A stretch of 64,000 bases of DNA. Origin: Barnesiella sp. An22 (GTDB taxonomy: Bacteria > Bacteroidota > Bacteroidia > Bacteroidales > Barnesiellaceae). The stretch spans positions 291,304 to 355,303 of the forward strand of contig NZ_NFJR01000002.1 in NCBI RefSeq assembly GCF_002159975.1. The letters are read 5' to 3'. The notes beneath the pieces were generated by a model. The model was not told the DNA's origin and did no database searches. It saw only the letters and a list, made by a program, of their open reading frames with translations. Shown here one piece after another: positions 9,389 to 18,950 of this stretch; within the stretch, counting starts at the first letter, position 1, and every line of letters starts with the position of its first letter. The translations under genes and the position numbers were made by a program.

Positions 9389-11143
9389 ATGATGAGGATG
9401 ATGAGCATGCGAAAATATGGAACGATAGCGCTGCTGTGCGTAGCGTGGTGTGTTGCCCTGACCGGTTGTGCCCTGCACAGAAGCGGAGCCGGCGAGGGTG
9501 AACTCTCGGCCGAAGAGCGCCAGAAGTTCGAATACTTTTACCTCGAGGCCGAGCGGCAGAAGGCTCTCGACCACGACGATGCGGCTTTCGACCTGATGAG
9601 CCGGGCCGCCGAAATCGATACCGCCAGTGCGGCTGCCCGTTTCTTTCTGGCTCCCTACTACCTGCGTCTGGGCCTCTACGACCAGGCTCGCGGCGACCTG
9701 CGCTATGCCGCCGAGCAACACCCCGAAAACTATTGGTACAACGTGGTTTATGCCAACTTTTCGCAACAGAGCGGACAGCACGACGAGGCGATTCGCATCT
9801 GGTCGCGGTTGCTCAAACAGAATCCCGACAAGGGTGAGATAAATTCGGCCCTGGCCGAAGCCTATACCGCCAAGGGCGACCTGAAATCGGCTGTAGCCTG
9901 CTACGACAGTCTGGAGTCGTCGATGGGGATAAAGGTCCCCATCACCATCGAGAAGCTGAAGCTCTACGAGCACATGGGCGATATGGATGCGATGGTCTCC
10001 GAGGCCGAGAAACTGCAACGCACCTTTCCCCAGAATACCGACTACATGCGGCTGTTGGGCGACATCTACCTCGAGGCGGGGCGCGACTCGTCGGCCCTGG
10101 CCATGTATGACCGGGCTCTGGAGGTGGAGCCCGAGAATGGCTACGTCTATCTGTCGAAGGCCGGCTATTACGAGAAGAAGGGCGACTCCATCGCCTACAA
10201 CAACGAGATACGGAATGCCTTGATAAACCGTCATATCGACGTGGATACGAAGCTGAACATCTTCAGCACCTACATCGTGGACCTGATGAAGAAGAAGCAG
10301 GAGCTGAATCGGGTCGATTCGCTCTTTGCCGAGATGCTCGAGCAATATCCGCAGGAGGAGCCGGTGCACCGGCTCTTCGGCATGTACCTGTCGAGCCGCA
10401 AGGAGTTTACACGGGCCGAGGAGCAGTATGCCATCGCTACCGACCTGGCCCCCTCCAACCCCGAGAACTGGTTGCAGCTGATCGGGCTGTATCTCTATCA
10501 GGAGAAGTATGCCGACGTGATACGGGTGGGCAAGCGGGCCATACAGTATGTGCCCGACCAGAAGGATATTTACATGTATGTGGCGGTAGCCAGCACGCAG
10601 ACGAAGAGCTATGCCGAGGCGCTCGAGATGCTCGAGACGGGACTCACCTATGTCGACGAGGGCGACAACGGCACGAAGTCGTTCTTCTACGGGCAGATGG
10701 GCGATGTCTATCACTCGTCGGGCGACCGCGAGAAGGCCTATGCCATGTACGACCTGGCGCTGTCGTACAACGCCTCGAACATACCGGTGCTCAACAATTA
10801 CAGCTATTTCCTGGCCGTCGAAGGGCGCGACCTCGACAAGGCCGAACGGATGAGTGCCCAAACGGTGAAAGCCGAACCCGACAACGCCACCTACCTCGAT
10901 ACCTATGCGTGGATATTTTTCAAGAAGGGCGACTACTCGCTGGCCCGTCTCTACATGAAGAATGCCATCGACAAGAGCCCCGAACCCAGTGCCGAACTGT
11001 ATGAACACTACGGCGACATACTGGCCATGCTGGGCGAGCTGGACGAGGCGGTGACCTATTGGCAAAAGGCCCTCGACCTGGGGAGCGAGTCGGCCGATGT
11101 ATTGAAAGAGAAAATCGAGCAAAAGAAATATATTGAGAAATGA
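9389..11143 (+). CDS. TPR-repeat lipoprotein
   Basis: A 584-residue protein made almost entirely of tetratricopeptide repeats, a scaffold for protein-protein contacts. The N terminus has a hydrophobic segment ending ALTGCALH, a lipobox, so it is probably anchored in the outer membrane facing the periplasm. About twelve TPR-like helical pairs follow; the clearest are PENGYVYLSKAGYYEKKGDS, SYAEALEMLETGLTYVDEGD and SAELYEHYGDILAMLGELDE. Several ATGs lie close together at the start (9389, 9392, 9398, 9401, 9407), so the exact N terminus is uncertain by a few residues. Its stop overlaps the next gene by 4 bases, and this coupling suggests it works with the DUF4292 and EnvC-like proteins. Confidence 0.85.
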   Translation: MMRMMSMRKYGTIALLCVAWCVALTGCALHRSGAGEGELSAEERQKFEYFYLEAERQKALDHDDAAFDLMSRAAEIDTASAAARFFLAPYYLRLGLYDQARGDLRYAAEQHPENYWYNVVYANFSQQSGQHDEAIRIWSRLLKQNPDKGEINSALAEAYTAKGDLKSAVACYDSLESSMGIKVPITIEKLKLYEHMGDMDAMVSEAEKLQRTFPQNTDYMRLLGDIYLEAGRDSSALAMYDRALEVEPENGYVYLSKAGYYEKKGDSIAYNNEIRNALINRHIDVDTKLNIFSTYIVDLMKKKQELNRVDSLFAEMLEQYPQEEPVHRLFGMYLSSRKEFTRAEEQYAIATDLAPSNPENWLQLIGLYLYQEKYADVIRVGKRAIQYVPDQKDIYMYVAVASTQTKSYAEALEMLETGLTYVDEGDNGTKSFFYGQMGDVYHSSGDREKAYAMYDLALSYNASNIPVLNNYSYFLAVEGRDLDKAERMSAQTVKAEPDNATYLDTYAWIFFKKGDYSLARLYMKNAIDKSPEPSAELYEHYGDILAMLGELDEAVTYWQKALDLGSESADVLKEKIEQKKYIEK

Positions 11144-11970
11144 AACCTATATACGTAGCGGTCTGTATCGCGTTGCTGTCGATGCTGGCAGGCTGTAAAG
11201 GGGGAAAAGAGCTGGCCACCCACCAGCCGGTGTCGCGAGAGGTGCGTAACAATTTCGAGACCCTCATGGCATCGTATCCCGAGTGGACCACCTTCTCGGC
11301 GAAGGGGTCGGCCGATGTGGGGCTGGGCAAAGGGGGCTCGCTGAGCACGAACACGCAGGTGCGCATGGTGCGCGGTGAGTCGTTGCAGATTTCGGTGCGA
11401 GTCTTTTTGGGTATCGAGGTGGCGCGGCTCTACATGACGCGCGACAGCCTCTTTGTCATCGACAAGATGCAGCGCCGGTACGTAGGCGAGTCGCTGGCCT
11501 CGATAGGGGCGCGGCTCTCGCAGGAGCTCTCGCTGGCCACGGTTCAGGATGCCCTGCTGGGGCGCATCTTCCTGCTGGGCAGTAGCTCGTCGGCCTGTCA
11601 CATCGACGACTTCGAGGTCATCGAGTCGGGGTCGTCGCGGTGGTCGTTGCAACCCCGCAGTCAGGATACCCGTTTTGGCTATCGGTTCGACCTGAACGGC
11701 ACGAAGCTGCTTTCGACGCAGTTGAGTTCGGCCGATGGCAGCAAGTCGATTGTGTGCCACTATGCCGACTTTGTCAAGCAGGGGACGAGCGACAACTTCC
11801 CCACCACCATGCAGTTGTCTCTCACGGGGTTGAGTCTGCCGTTGTCGCTCAATTTGGGCTATGACGCCTCGTCGATTGCCTGGAACGGGAAGGTAAGCAT
11901 CGAGAAGCTCGACTTGTCGAGGTATACGCGAGTTTCGGCTACGCAGTTGTTAAAGGAGTTGTCGATATGA
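11140..11970 (+). CDS. DUF4292-type lipoprotein
   Basis: A 276-residue predicted lipoprotein (signal ends SMLAGCKGGKE) of a family common in Bacteroidetes that I recognise as DUF4292. After the lipobox come alternating beta strands such as FSAKGSADVGLGKGG, GESLQISVRVFLGIEVARLY and DSLFVIDKMQRRYVGES, a pattern like the half-barrel of LolA/LolB/LppX lipid carriers. That fold resemblance is inference. Start ATG overlaps the TPR gene stop by 4 bases and its own stop overlaps the EnvC-like start by 4 bases, so translation of the three is coupled. Confidence 0.8.
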   Translation: MKPIYVAVCIALLSMLAGCKGGKELATHQPVSREVRNNFETLMASYPEWTTFSAKGSADVGLGKGGSLSTNTQVRMVRGESLQISVRVFLGIEVARLYMTRDSLFVIDKMQRRYVGESLASIGARLSQELSLATVQDALLGRIFLLGSSSSACHIDDFEVIESGSSRWSLQPRSQDTRFGYRFDLNGTKLLSTQLSSADGSKSIVCHYADFVKQGTSDNFPTTMQLSLTGLSLPLSLNLGYDASSIAWNGKVSIEKLDLSRYTRVSATQLLKELSI

Positions 11971-13208
11971 AAAGGTGGTTAGTCTTATGTTGCATCATCG
12001 GGTTGGGGGCTTCGACTCTCTTCGCCCAGACCCTCGAGATGGAGAAGCTGCGCCGCAATCGGGAGCAGACGTTGAAGGAGCTGAACGAGACCAACAAAAA
12101 GCTCGACAAGACGCTGCGCAGCGCCAAGAGTTCGCTCAACGAGTTGAACAGCATCACGGCCGAAATCAAGCAGCAACGCAATCTGATTGCCAAAATCAAC
12201 AAGGAGATTGCCGTCATCAACCGCAAGCAGCGGGCGGTCAAGGATACCATCTACCTGCTGCAGAAGGATTTGACGGCCAAGAAGCGCAGCTATGCCAATG
12301 CCGTGAAGCGCATGGGGCACCGGCGGTCGGAGTATGACGAACTGATGTTCATTTTCTCGGCCTCGTCGTTGAGCCAGTCGTATCGGCGGGCCCGCTATCT
12401 GAAGGAGTATTCGGCCTGGCGCAAGCGGCAGGCCGCCGAAATAGCCGAGCGCAAGCAGCAGCTCGAGGAGTTGCAGAAGGAGCTGGCCAAGAGCATGGCC
12501 GAGAAGAATGCCATACTCAAGGAGCGTAGCGCCGAAGCCAATGTGCTGGAGAAGCAGGAGAGCAGCAAGCGCAACCTGATTGCCGGTCTCAAGAAACAGG
12601 AGAAACAGCTGAAACGCGAGATAGACCGCAAGCGGAAACAGGCCGAGGCTCTCGACCGCAAGCTCGAACAGCTTATTGCCGAGGAGGAGCGCAAGTCGTC
12701 GGACCGCGCCAACAAGGCCGATGGGCAGACCTCGACTGCCAAGCGTTCGACCAAGGGCTACAAGATGACCAAGGAGGAGCTGGCCCTCTCGGGCAGCTTC
12801 GAGAAGAACAAGGGCAAACTGCCCTTCCCCCTCTCGGGCAGCTACAAGATTGTGGCCCACTTCGGTCGTCAGCAGCACCCCGAACTGCGCTACGTGCAGA
12901 CCGAAAACAGCGGTATCGACATCGAGACTACACCGGGTACCAAGGCTCGGGCCGTTTTCAACGGGGTGGTATCGCGCATCTTCGTTACCCCGGGATACAA
13001 CAGTACCATCATCGTGCGGCACGGTAACTACCTGACCATCTACGCCAACCTGAGCGAGGTCTATGTACGGGCCGGCGAGAAGGTGAAGACCGGGCAGAAC
13101 CTGGGTAAAATCTATTCCGACTCGCAGGATGGCAACCGCACCATCCTCACCTTCCAGCTCTGGAAAGAGCGTACGAAGCTGAACCCCGAGTCGTGGCTTA
13201 ATCTGTAA
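11967..13208 (+). CDS. EnvC-like murein hydrolase activator (coiled coil plus degenerate LytM/M23 domain)
   Basis: A 413-residue exported protein. A signal peptide (ends near STLFAQ) is followed by a long coiled coil (about 22-250) very rich in K, E, R and Q, then a LytM/M23 domain (about 275-410). The zinc ligands expected of an active M23 peptidase look lost: NSGID replaces the HxGxD motif, YANL replaces HAH, and LTFQLW stands where the last His would be. That is the state of E. coli EnvC, which activates amidases instead of cutting peptidoglycan itself. A role in septal cell-wall splitting is the best inference. It is translationally coupled to the DUF4292 gene. Confidence 0.87.
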   Translation: MKRWLVLCCIIGLGASTLFAQTLEMEKLRRNREQTLKELNETNKKLDKTLRSAKSSLNELNSITAEIKQQRNLIAKINKEIAVINRKQRAVKDTIYLLQKDLTAKKRSYANAVKRMGHRRSEYDELMFIFSASSLSQSYRRARYLKEYSAWRKRQAAEIAERKQQLEELQKELAKSMAEKNAILKERSAEANVLEKQESSKRNLIAGLKKQEKQLKREIDRKRKQAEALDRKLEQLIAEEERKSSDRANKADGQTSTAKRSTKGYKMTKEELALSGSFEKNKGKLPFPLSGSYKIVAHFGRQQHPELRYVQTENSGIDIETTPGTKARAVFNGVVSRIFVTPGYNSTIIVRHGNYLTIYANLSEVYVRAGEKVKTGQNLGKIYSDSQDGNRTILTFQLWKERTKLNPESWLNL

Positions 13209-13221
13209 AAACGAAAAAGGT

Positions 13222-14160
13222 ATGGGCATGGAGATACACCGGTATACGGCGGCTTATCACCGCGATTGGAACGATTTTGTCAACGAGTCGTCGAACGGGA
13301 CCTTCCTGTTTCTGCGGGAGTACATGGAGTATCATGCCGACCGCTTCAGCGACTACTCGCTGCTGGTCTACGACGATAACAGACTGCTGGCCCTGTTGCC
13401 GGCCAACCGCCAGGGCGACGTGCTCTACTCGCACGCCGGCCTCACCTATGGCGGGCTCATCATGACCACCCGCAACACTACGGTGCAGGTGCTCGAAATC
13501 ATGCAGCTCATTGCCGACTTCCTGCGCAAGGAGCGTTTTGTCAAGTGGGTCTACAAATGCGTGCCCCATATCTATCACCGCTATCCGTCGGAGGCCGACC
13601 TCTACGCCCTCTTCCGGCTCAATGCCCGGTGGGTGGGATGCAACATCTCGTCGACCGTGCAGCAGGATCGTCCGCTGCGCTTCCGGGCCGACCGCCGCAG
13701 CCGCATCAAGAAGGCTGAGCAGGCCGGACTGCAGGTGGTCGAGACGACCGACTTCGCCCCCTTCTGGGCCATTCTGGAGGCCAATCTGCAGGAGCGGTTC
13801 CACGTGAAGCCGGTCCACTCGCTGGCCGAAATCGAATTGCTGCACAGCCGTTTCCCCGACCGCATCCGTCACTTGGTGACGATGCGCGGCAACGAGGTGC
13901 TGGCCGGCAGTGTCATCTACGACACAGGTATCGTGGCACATGCCCAGTACACCTCGGCTTCGCATGAGGGGAAGAGCTCGGGAGCTCTCGACCTGCTTTA
14001 TGGGAAAATCATCGGCGAGGTGTTTGCCGACCGCAAGTGGTTCGACTTCGGGCAGTCGACCGAGGATATGGGCCACTACCTCAACGAGGGGCTCATCACC
14101 CAGAAGGAGGGGTTCGGATGCCGGGCCGTCGCCTATAACATTTACGAGATAATTTTATAA
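13222..14160 (+). CDS. FemAB-like GNAT-fold acyltransferase
   Basis: A 312-residue protein with the features of the FemAB/BioF2-like GNAT group: an N-terminal block with SNGTFLFLREYMEYHADRF, and a second GNAT half with FRADRRSRIKKAEQAGL, RHLVTMRGNEVLAGSVIYD and a terminal KWFDFGQSTEDMGHYLNEGL. Relatives transfer amino-acyl or acyl groups to peptidoglycan precursors or sugars. The next genes are a flippase and a glycosyltransferase, so modifying a surface polysaccharide sugar is plausible. An alternative ATG lies two codons in (13228). The stop is 6 bases before the flippase start. Confidence 0.8.
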   Translation: MGMEIHRYTAAYHRDWNDFVNESSNGTFLFLREYMEYHADRFSDYSLLVYDDNRLLALLPANRQGDVLYSHAGLTYGGLIMTTRNTTVQVLEIMQLIADFLRKERFVKWVYKCVPHIYHRYPSEADLYALFRLNARWVGCNISSTVQQDRPLRFRADRRSRIKKAEQAGLQVVETTDFAPFWAILEANLQERFHVKPVHSLAEIELLHSRFPDRIRHLVTMRGNEVLAGSVIYDTGIVAHAQYTSASHEGKSSGALDLLYGKIIGEVFADRKWFDFGQSTEDMGHYLNEGLITQKEGFGCRAVAYNIYEIIL

Positions 14161-14166
14161 CCAGCC

Positions 14167-15606
14167 ATGAACAGCGGGGAGGACAAAAAGATATACCGCA
14201 CCATCGTGAAGGCTACCGGCCTTTTCGGGGGGACGCAGGTGTTCACCATCCTCTGTTCGATTATCAAGACCAAACTGGTAGCCATCTGGCTGGGTGCCGA
14301 GGGGGTAGGCATCATCGGGTTGTATAGCAACACGGTTGACATGATTTCGGCCCTGACCCGGCTGGGCATCGGCACCAGTTCGGTGCGCGACCTGTCGAGG
14401 GCCTTCAAGTCGGGCGACCGTAACCGGTTTGCCAGCCTGGTGAAGGTGGTGCGCCGCTGGGTGTGGTTCACCGGTCTGCTGGGGGCGGTGCTTATGCTCA
14501 CCTTTGCCCCGGTGCTGAGTCGCTACACCTTTGGCGACTCGCAACACATCTGGGGTTTTGTCTTCCTGTCGTGCACGCTGTTGTTTACCGCACTTACCGA
14601 GGGTGAGCGGGCCATCATTCAGGCCTCGAACCGCCTGCGGGTGCTGGCCCGTTGCTCGGTGCTGGGGTCGGTGCTGGCACTGCTGCTGTCGTTGCCGTTG
14701 TTCTACTTCTACGGCATCTCGGGTATCGTGCCCGCTATTATCGCCCACACCTTTGCCATCGTTCTGGTGACGGTGCTGTTGGGCCGTCGCATGAAAATCG
14801 AGCCGGTTTCGATTGACTGGCGCGAGACTTATCGGCAGGGGCGGGGCATCGCCGCACTGGGCATCTACATGACGGTGAGCGGCTTCATCACCACGCTCTA
14901 CTCCTATCTGTTCGTGGCCTGGCTCAACAGCCACAGCGGCACCGGCGAGGTGGGGTACTACCAGGCCGGTTACACGCTGGTGATGCAATATGTGGGGCTG
15001 GTCTTCACGGCCATGTCGATGGAGTATTACCCCCGGCTTTCGGTCGTTTGCGAAGACCGGGCTCTGCTCTCGGAGCATGTGTCGCGGCAGGTCGAGACCT
15101 CGCTGCTGATACTGGTGCCCTTCATCTCGCTCTTTATCGTTTTGCAAACGCTGATTATACATATATTATATACGGCCGATTTCCTGGCAATCGGGGGGTA
15201 CATCTCGTGGGCGGCCCTGGGCATGCTGTTCCGCGCCTTCTCGTGGAGCGTCAGTTTTGTGCTGCTGGCCAAGGGGGCAGGTCGCCTCTACCTCATTACC
15301 GAAGTGCTGGCCGACTCGCTGATGTTCGTTCTCTACCTGTTGGGATATACCCGGTGGGGACTGGCCGGGGTGGGGGTAGCCTATCTGCTGGCCTATCTCT
15401 GTTCGGGGACGGGCATCTATCTGCTGTGCCGTATCAAGTACGGGTTGCGCGTGCCCCTGCGGGTATTCGGGCTGTTGGGGCTGAGTGTGGCCGGGTGTGC
15501 CGTCGTGCTGCTTTTGTGGCAGGGCGGTCAGGTGATCGGTGCCTGGGTAGCCACGGCGATGTGGGTGCTTCTGGCCGGCTGGCAGTTGAAACGGAGGCTG
15601 TTGTAG
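14167..15606 (+). CDS. Polysaccharide flippase (Wzx / O-antigen translocase-like)
   Basis: A 479-residue integral membrane protein with about 12-14 hydrophobic segments, of the MATE-like MOP superfamily that flips lipid-linked oligosaccharides across the inner membrane. The N terminus TGLFGGTQVFTILCSIIKTK and the following WLGAEGVGIIGLYSNTVDM are typical of O-antigen translocases. It is followed, after a 74-base gap, by a glycosyltransferase and preceded by a FemAB-like gene, which supports a surface glycan role. The substrate cannot be read from the sequence. Confidence 0.88.
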   Translation: MNSGEDKKIYRTIVKATGLFGGTQVFTILCSIIKTKLVAIWLGAEGVGIIGLYSNTVDMISALTRLGIGTSSVRDLSRAFKSGDRNRFASLVKVVRRWVWFTGLLGAVLMLTFAPVLSRYTFGDSQHIWGFVFLSCTLLFTALTEGERAIIQASNRLRVLARCSVLGSVLALLLSLPLFYFYGISGIVPAIIAHTFAIVLVTVLLGRRMKIEPVSIDWRETYRQGRGIAALGIYMTVSGFITTLYSYLFVAWLNSHSGTGEVGYYQAGYTLVMQYVGLVFTAMSMEYYPRLSVVCEDRALLSEHVSRQVETSLLILVPFISLFIVLQTLIIHILYTADFLAIGGYISWAALGMLFRAFSWSVSFVLLAKGAGRLYLITEVLADSLMFVLYLLGYTRWGLAGVGVAYLLAYLCSGTGIYLLCRIKYGLRVPLRVFGLLGLSVAGCAVVLLLWQGGQVIGAWVATAMWVLLAGWQLKRRLL

Positions 15607-15680
15607 GTGCCATGCAATAAAGCGGGGCGAACAGGCGTTTTTCAAGTAAGAAGATAGTATTTCGAGGAGGGTATGAAAGC

Positions 15681-16790
15681 ATGAAGATATTGTTGGCAGG
15701 CGATTACAGCAATTACCACCGGGCCCTGTCGCTGGCGTTGCGGCGCATGGGGCACGAAGTGACGGTGGCCTCCGACGGGTCGCGTTGGATGAATACGGCC
15801 CGCGACATCGACACCTCGCGTCCGTTCAGGAACAAGGTGGGCGGGCTGTTGTTGTGGGTCAAACTGAATACCCTGCTGCGGTCGCGGTTGGAGGGGTATG
15901 ACATCGTACAAATCAATTCCCCCGGATTCGCCTCCTTGCAGCCTTGCCGGCTACGCCAGCTCTTCGACCGCCTGCTTGCCAGGAACGGGGCGGTTTATCT
16001 CACCGCCATGGGCACCGATACCTACTACATCGACTTTTGTCTGTCGGGCGCGTTGCGGTATACCGAGTGGCAGATAGGCGACCGGCCCTCGCCGCTTGCC
16101 TTGGCCCAGCCCGACGAGCTCCGGCGCTGGCAAGCTCCGGCACTGACCGACTATACCCGCTATGTGTATGAGCATGTGTGGGGGGTGGTGAGTGCCCTGT
16201 ATGAATACAACGAGTCGTGCCGCCGGGTGGTCGACCCCTCACGGTTGGCCTATGCCGGCATCCCCATCGATACCGATTCGTTCACGATGGCCCACGGCGA
16301 CGAGATTCCCTCGCGGGTAAAGCTCTTTCTGGGGGTACACCGCGACCGCATGGTCGAGAAGGGTACCGACCGCATGTGGGCTGCCGCCCGAAGGGTGGCC
16401 GAGCGTCACCCCGACAAGTGCGAACTGGTCTTTGTCGAGAACCGTCCCTATCGCGAATATGTAGAGCTGATGCGGTCGTCGCATGTGGTGCTCGACCAGC
16501 TGTACAGCTACACGCCGGCTACTAACGCGCTGCTGGCGATGGCCCAGGGGCTGGTGGTGGTGAGCGGGGCCGAGCCCGAATATTACGATTTTATCGGGGA
16601 GAAGGAGAACCACCCGATTGTCAATGCCATCCCCGACGACGAAAAGCTGGAGGCACAGCTCGAGGAGCTGGTGCTTCACCCCGAGCGTCTGCCCGAGCAG
16701 GCGCGTCGCAGCCGCGAGTTTGTGGTGAAACACAATCGCGACGAGGTGGTAGCCCGGCGTTTTCTCGACTTTTGGGCCCGATGCCGATAG
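15681..16790 (+). CDS. Glycosyltransferase, GT-B fold (family 1/4-like)
   Basis: A 369-residue cytoplasmic or membrane-associated enzyme. MKILLAGDYSNYHRALSLAL is a typical GT-B opening with histidine in the first loop; the C-terminal half has VKLFLGVHRDRMVEKGTDRM and SYTPATNALLAMAQGLVVVS, similar to the nucleotide-sugar binding region where an EPxxxG-like motif is expected. Sugar donor and acceptor are unknown. It closes the rightward envelope run; the next gene converges from the other strand with only 21 bases between stops. Confidence 0.82.
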   Translation: MKILLAGDYSNYHRALSLALRRMGHEVTVASDGSRWMNTARDIDTSRPFRNKVGGLLLWVKLNTLLRSRLEGYDIVQINSPGFASLQPCRLRQLFDRLLARNGAVYLTAMGTDTYYIDFCLSGALRYTEWQIGDRPSPLALAQPDELRRWQAPALTDYTRYVYEHVWGVVSALYEYNESCRRVVDPSRLAYAGIPIDTDSFTMAHGDEIPSRVKLFLGVHRDRMVEKGTDRMWAAARRVAERHPDKCELVFVENRPYREYVELMRSSHVVLDQLYSYTPATNALLAMAQGLVVVSGAEPEYYDFIGEKENHPIVNAIPDDEKLEAQLEELVLHPERLPEQARRSREFVVKHNRDEVVARRFLDFWARCR

Positions 16791-16811
16791 GGATGTTCTC
16801 CAACAAGTTTC

Positions 16812-17837
16812 TTAAAAATGTTTCTTGATCCACTCTTTCCCTCGCGAGAGGAGCAGCAGCGTGCCGTCGGTCCACGGCCGCCTTTTCCAGCGTAAAGCGA
16901 TTTTCATCAATTGGAATATCAGCGGCAGCCGGGTAGCTGTCGTCACCATGTCGTAGTCGCAGCGGTAGACCTCCTCGATGAAGGCCCACCGTTCGTCGGC
17001 GGGGTAGTGCCCCTCGGCCGAGTAGAGGGCGTAAATCGACTGGTAGATGAGGTGCGCCCGCTCCTCCAGCAGGTAGCGGTCGTACTCCCGGTTGTCGATA
17101 CCGAGCCGGGCAATGAGCTCTTGCCGCAGAGCGTAGGCCTCGCGGGCGTAGGCCGACAGTGCCTTGTAGGGGAGCAGCCGGTGGGTGAGCGATGCCGCCG
17201 TGGGGCGGTGAATATAGAGGTAGTCGGTGTGGGCGATTTGGGCTATCGAGTGGCAGTGCTTCACAAATTCCAGTACAAACAGGTGGTCTTCGCCATAGGA
17301 GTAGCGAGGGTCGAAACGAAGGTGGTGCTGCTCGATAATCTCACGTCTGAACAGTTTGTTGCAGGGCCCTTTGGTGGTGTCGTGTATCTCGGCATCGGCA
17401 AAGAGGAGGCCCCGTTCGCAGTCGGTCCGGGCCGAGCGGGTGCGGTCGAACCCGTGCGACTCTGTTCGTCCCGACGGCTCATGGAGCAGCGTTATGCCTG
17501 CGATGACCAGGTCGGCTGGAGTCGAGAGCAGGTGGGAGAGATAGGTGGGGGTCACACGGTCGTCGGCATCGACAAAGGCGATGTATTCGCCCCGGGCCTC
17601 GGTCAGTCCCCGGTTGCGGGCCGCCGATACCCCGGCGTTGCGCTGGTGAAGGGCCACGATGCGGGGCTCTCGGGCCGCATATCGGTCGATGAGGGCTGCC
17701 GAGCCGTCGGTCGAGCCGTCGTCGATAACCAGAATTTCGAACGACGGGTAGTCCTGGTGCAGCACGCTGTCGAGGCAGGCCGGCAGAAACTGCTCGGCAT
17801 TGTAGACCGGTATGATGACAGAGATAAGCGGATTCAT
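16812..17837 (-). CDS. Family 2 glycosyltransferase
   Basis: A 341-residue GT-A enzyme. The N terminus LISVIIPVYNAEQFLPACL and VIDDGSTDGS are the nucleotide-sugar binding motifs; AGVSAARNRGLTEARGEYIAFVDADD contains the DxD-like metal site. The C-terminal third, with many aromatic and basic residues ending ALRWKRRPWT, is variable and probably recognises the acceptor. It is a single leftward gene, convergent with the preceding glycosyltransferase; the 155-base spacer upstream holds no other gene. Confidence 0.92.
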   Translation of the reverse strand: MNPLISVIIPVYNAEQFLPACLDSVLHQDYPSFEILVIDDGSTDGSAALIDRYAAREPRIVALHQRNAGVSAARNRGLTEARGEYIAFVDADDRVTPTYLSHLLSTPADLVIAGITLLHEPSGRTESHGFDRTRSARTDCERGLLFADAEIHDTTKGPCNKLFRREIIEQHHLRFDPRYSYGEDHLFVLEFVKHCHSIAQIAHTDYLYIHRPTAASLTHRLLPYKALSAYAREAYALRQELIARLGIDNREYDRYLLEERAHLIYQSIYALYSAEGHYPADERWAFIEEVYRCDYDMVTTATRLPLIFQLMKIALRWKRRPWTDGTLLLLSRGKEWIKKHF

Positions 17838-17992
17838 AAGCCTGTGGGTCCGTGGATATCACGCGGTACGGGCCCGAGACAAAAGTAACGATTTTTTTCA
17901 GAAAAACGAACTATCGACCGGAGGGCGTGTGCCGGGAACAGGCTTATTGGTAGTCACTCTTTTCCTTCGTCTTGGCGGCAAGTAGTCAGCCG

Positions 17993-18877
17993 TCACTCGA
18001 TGCCCGTCTTGTTCTGCCGGCGGTAAGCCATGGGCGAAATCTGTTTCTGTTTCTTGAAAAACTTGCAGAAGGAGGCCTGGTCCGAGAAGTGAAGCCGCTC
18101 GGCAATCTGCCCGATGGAGATGCGGTCGTCTTCGAGCAAGGTCATGGCCTGGTGCGTAATTTCGTCGCAGATGACGGCATGAGGCGTTTTCCCCACCATT
18201 TCGCGCGCCACCCGGGTGAGGTGTTTGGTCGAGATGCAGAGAGCGTTGGCATAGAACTCGATGTGGTGCTCCTCGGCAAAATGTTTCGAGACAAGCGTCA
18301 TGAAGTTGAGGGTGATAAAGTCGCGCTTGCTCACATAGGGCGGCATGTCGTTGGGGTTCTCCTGGTGCGAGAGCATGCAGTTGCCCAGCTCGAGGCTGAA
18401 GCTCTTGAAGTAGACACTGGCCAGTTCGCGGCGGTAGTAGTGCGAGGGGTTGGCGATAGTCTCTTTCAAAAGGTTGAGCTGAAGTTCGAGCCGGTCGATT
18501 TCGCTCGGCGAGAAGTGCCAGATGCGTATGTTGGGGTGCTCGAGCGAGTAGTGCAGGGGGCCGGGGCGCAGATTCTTGAGCGATTCGCTGGCAAACTCGA
18601 ACGAGATGAAGAGGCACCATCCCCGCAGGTCGGACGAGGTCGAGTCGATGCGGGCCGTGGTGGTCTCCATGATGTCGAAATAGGAGTGGGCTCCAAGTTC
18701 GTAGGGGCGGTCGTTGAGGGTCAGGCTCATACTTCCCTGGCAGAGCATCATAAACATGCGGTTGCCCGTGATGGTGAGACCTTCCAATTTGTAAAACTGT
18801 TCGGGAGAAACAAGCAAAATCAGATTCCCTATCCGGCAACTCTCCGGGAAGAGGGAGGATAACTCTTTTTGAGTCAT
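17993..18877 (-). CDS. AraC-family transcriptional regulator
   Basis: A 294-residue regulator. Residues 1-180 form a cupin-like sensing domain (LILLVSPEQFYKLEGLTITG, LSLNDRPYELGAHSYFDIME), and the last 100 form two helix-turn-helix units: FAEEHHIEFYANALCISTKHLTRVAREMVG and SIGQIAERLHFSDQASFCKFFKKQ. It is transcribed away from the efflux adaptor gene with 207 bases between them, the usual layout for a regulator controlling its neighbour and itself. The ligand is unknown. Confidence 0.92.
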   Translation of the reverse strand: MTQKELSSLFPESCRIGNLILLVSPEQFYKLEGLTITGNRMFMMLCQGSMSLTLNDRPYELGAHSYFDIMETTTARIDSTSSDLRGWCLFISFEFASESLKNLRPGPLHYSLEHPNIRIWHFSPSEIDRLELQLNLLKETIANPSHYYRRELASVYFKSFSLELGNCMLSHQENPNDMPPYVSKRDFITLNFMTLVSKHFAEEHHIEFYANALCISTKHLTRVAREMVGKTPHAVICDEITHQAMTLLEDDRISIGQIAERLHFSDQASFCKFFKKQKQISPMAYRRQNKTGIE

Positions 18878-18910
18878 GGTGCGATTGATATATACGATAT
18901 TAAATCGTTA

Positions 18911-18918
18911 CAAAAATA
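18911..18918 (-). promoter_or_regulatory. -7 element for the araC-type gene
   Basis: TATTTTTG on the minus strand fits TAnnTTTG and lies about 35 bases before the regulator's ATG. Confidence 0.5.
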
Positions 18919-18950
18919 GGGCAAAATGTCTCTAAATTACAATTCTATAC

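Noticed and set aside
9236..11122. 628-residue open frame antisense to the TPR lipoprotein
   Set aside because: Overlaps a convincing gene completely and has no family pattern.
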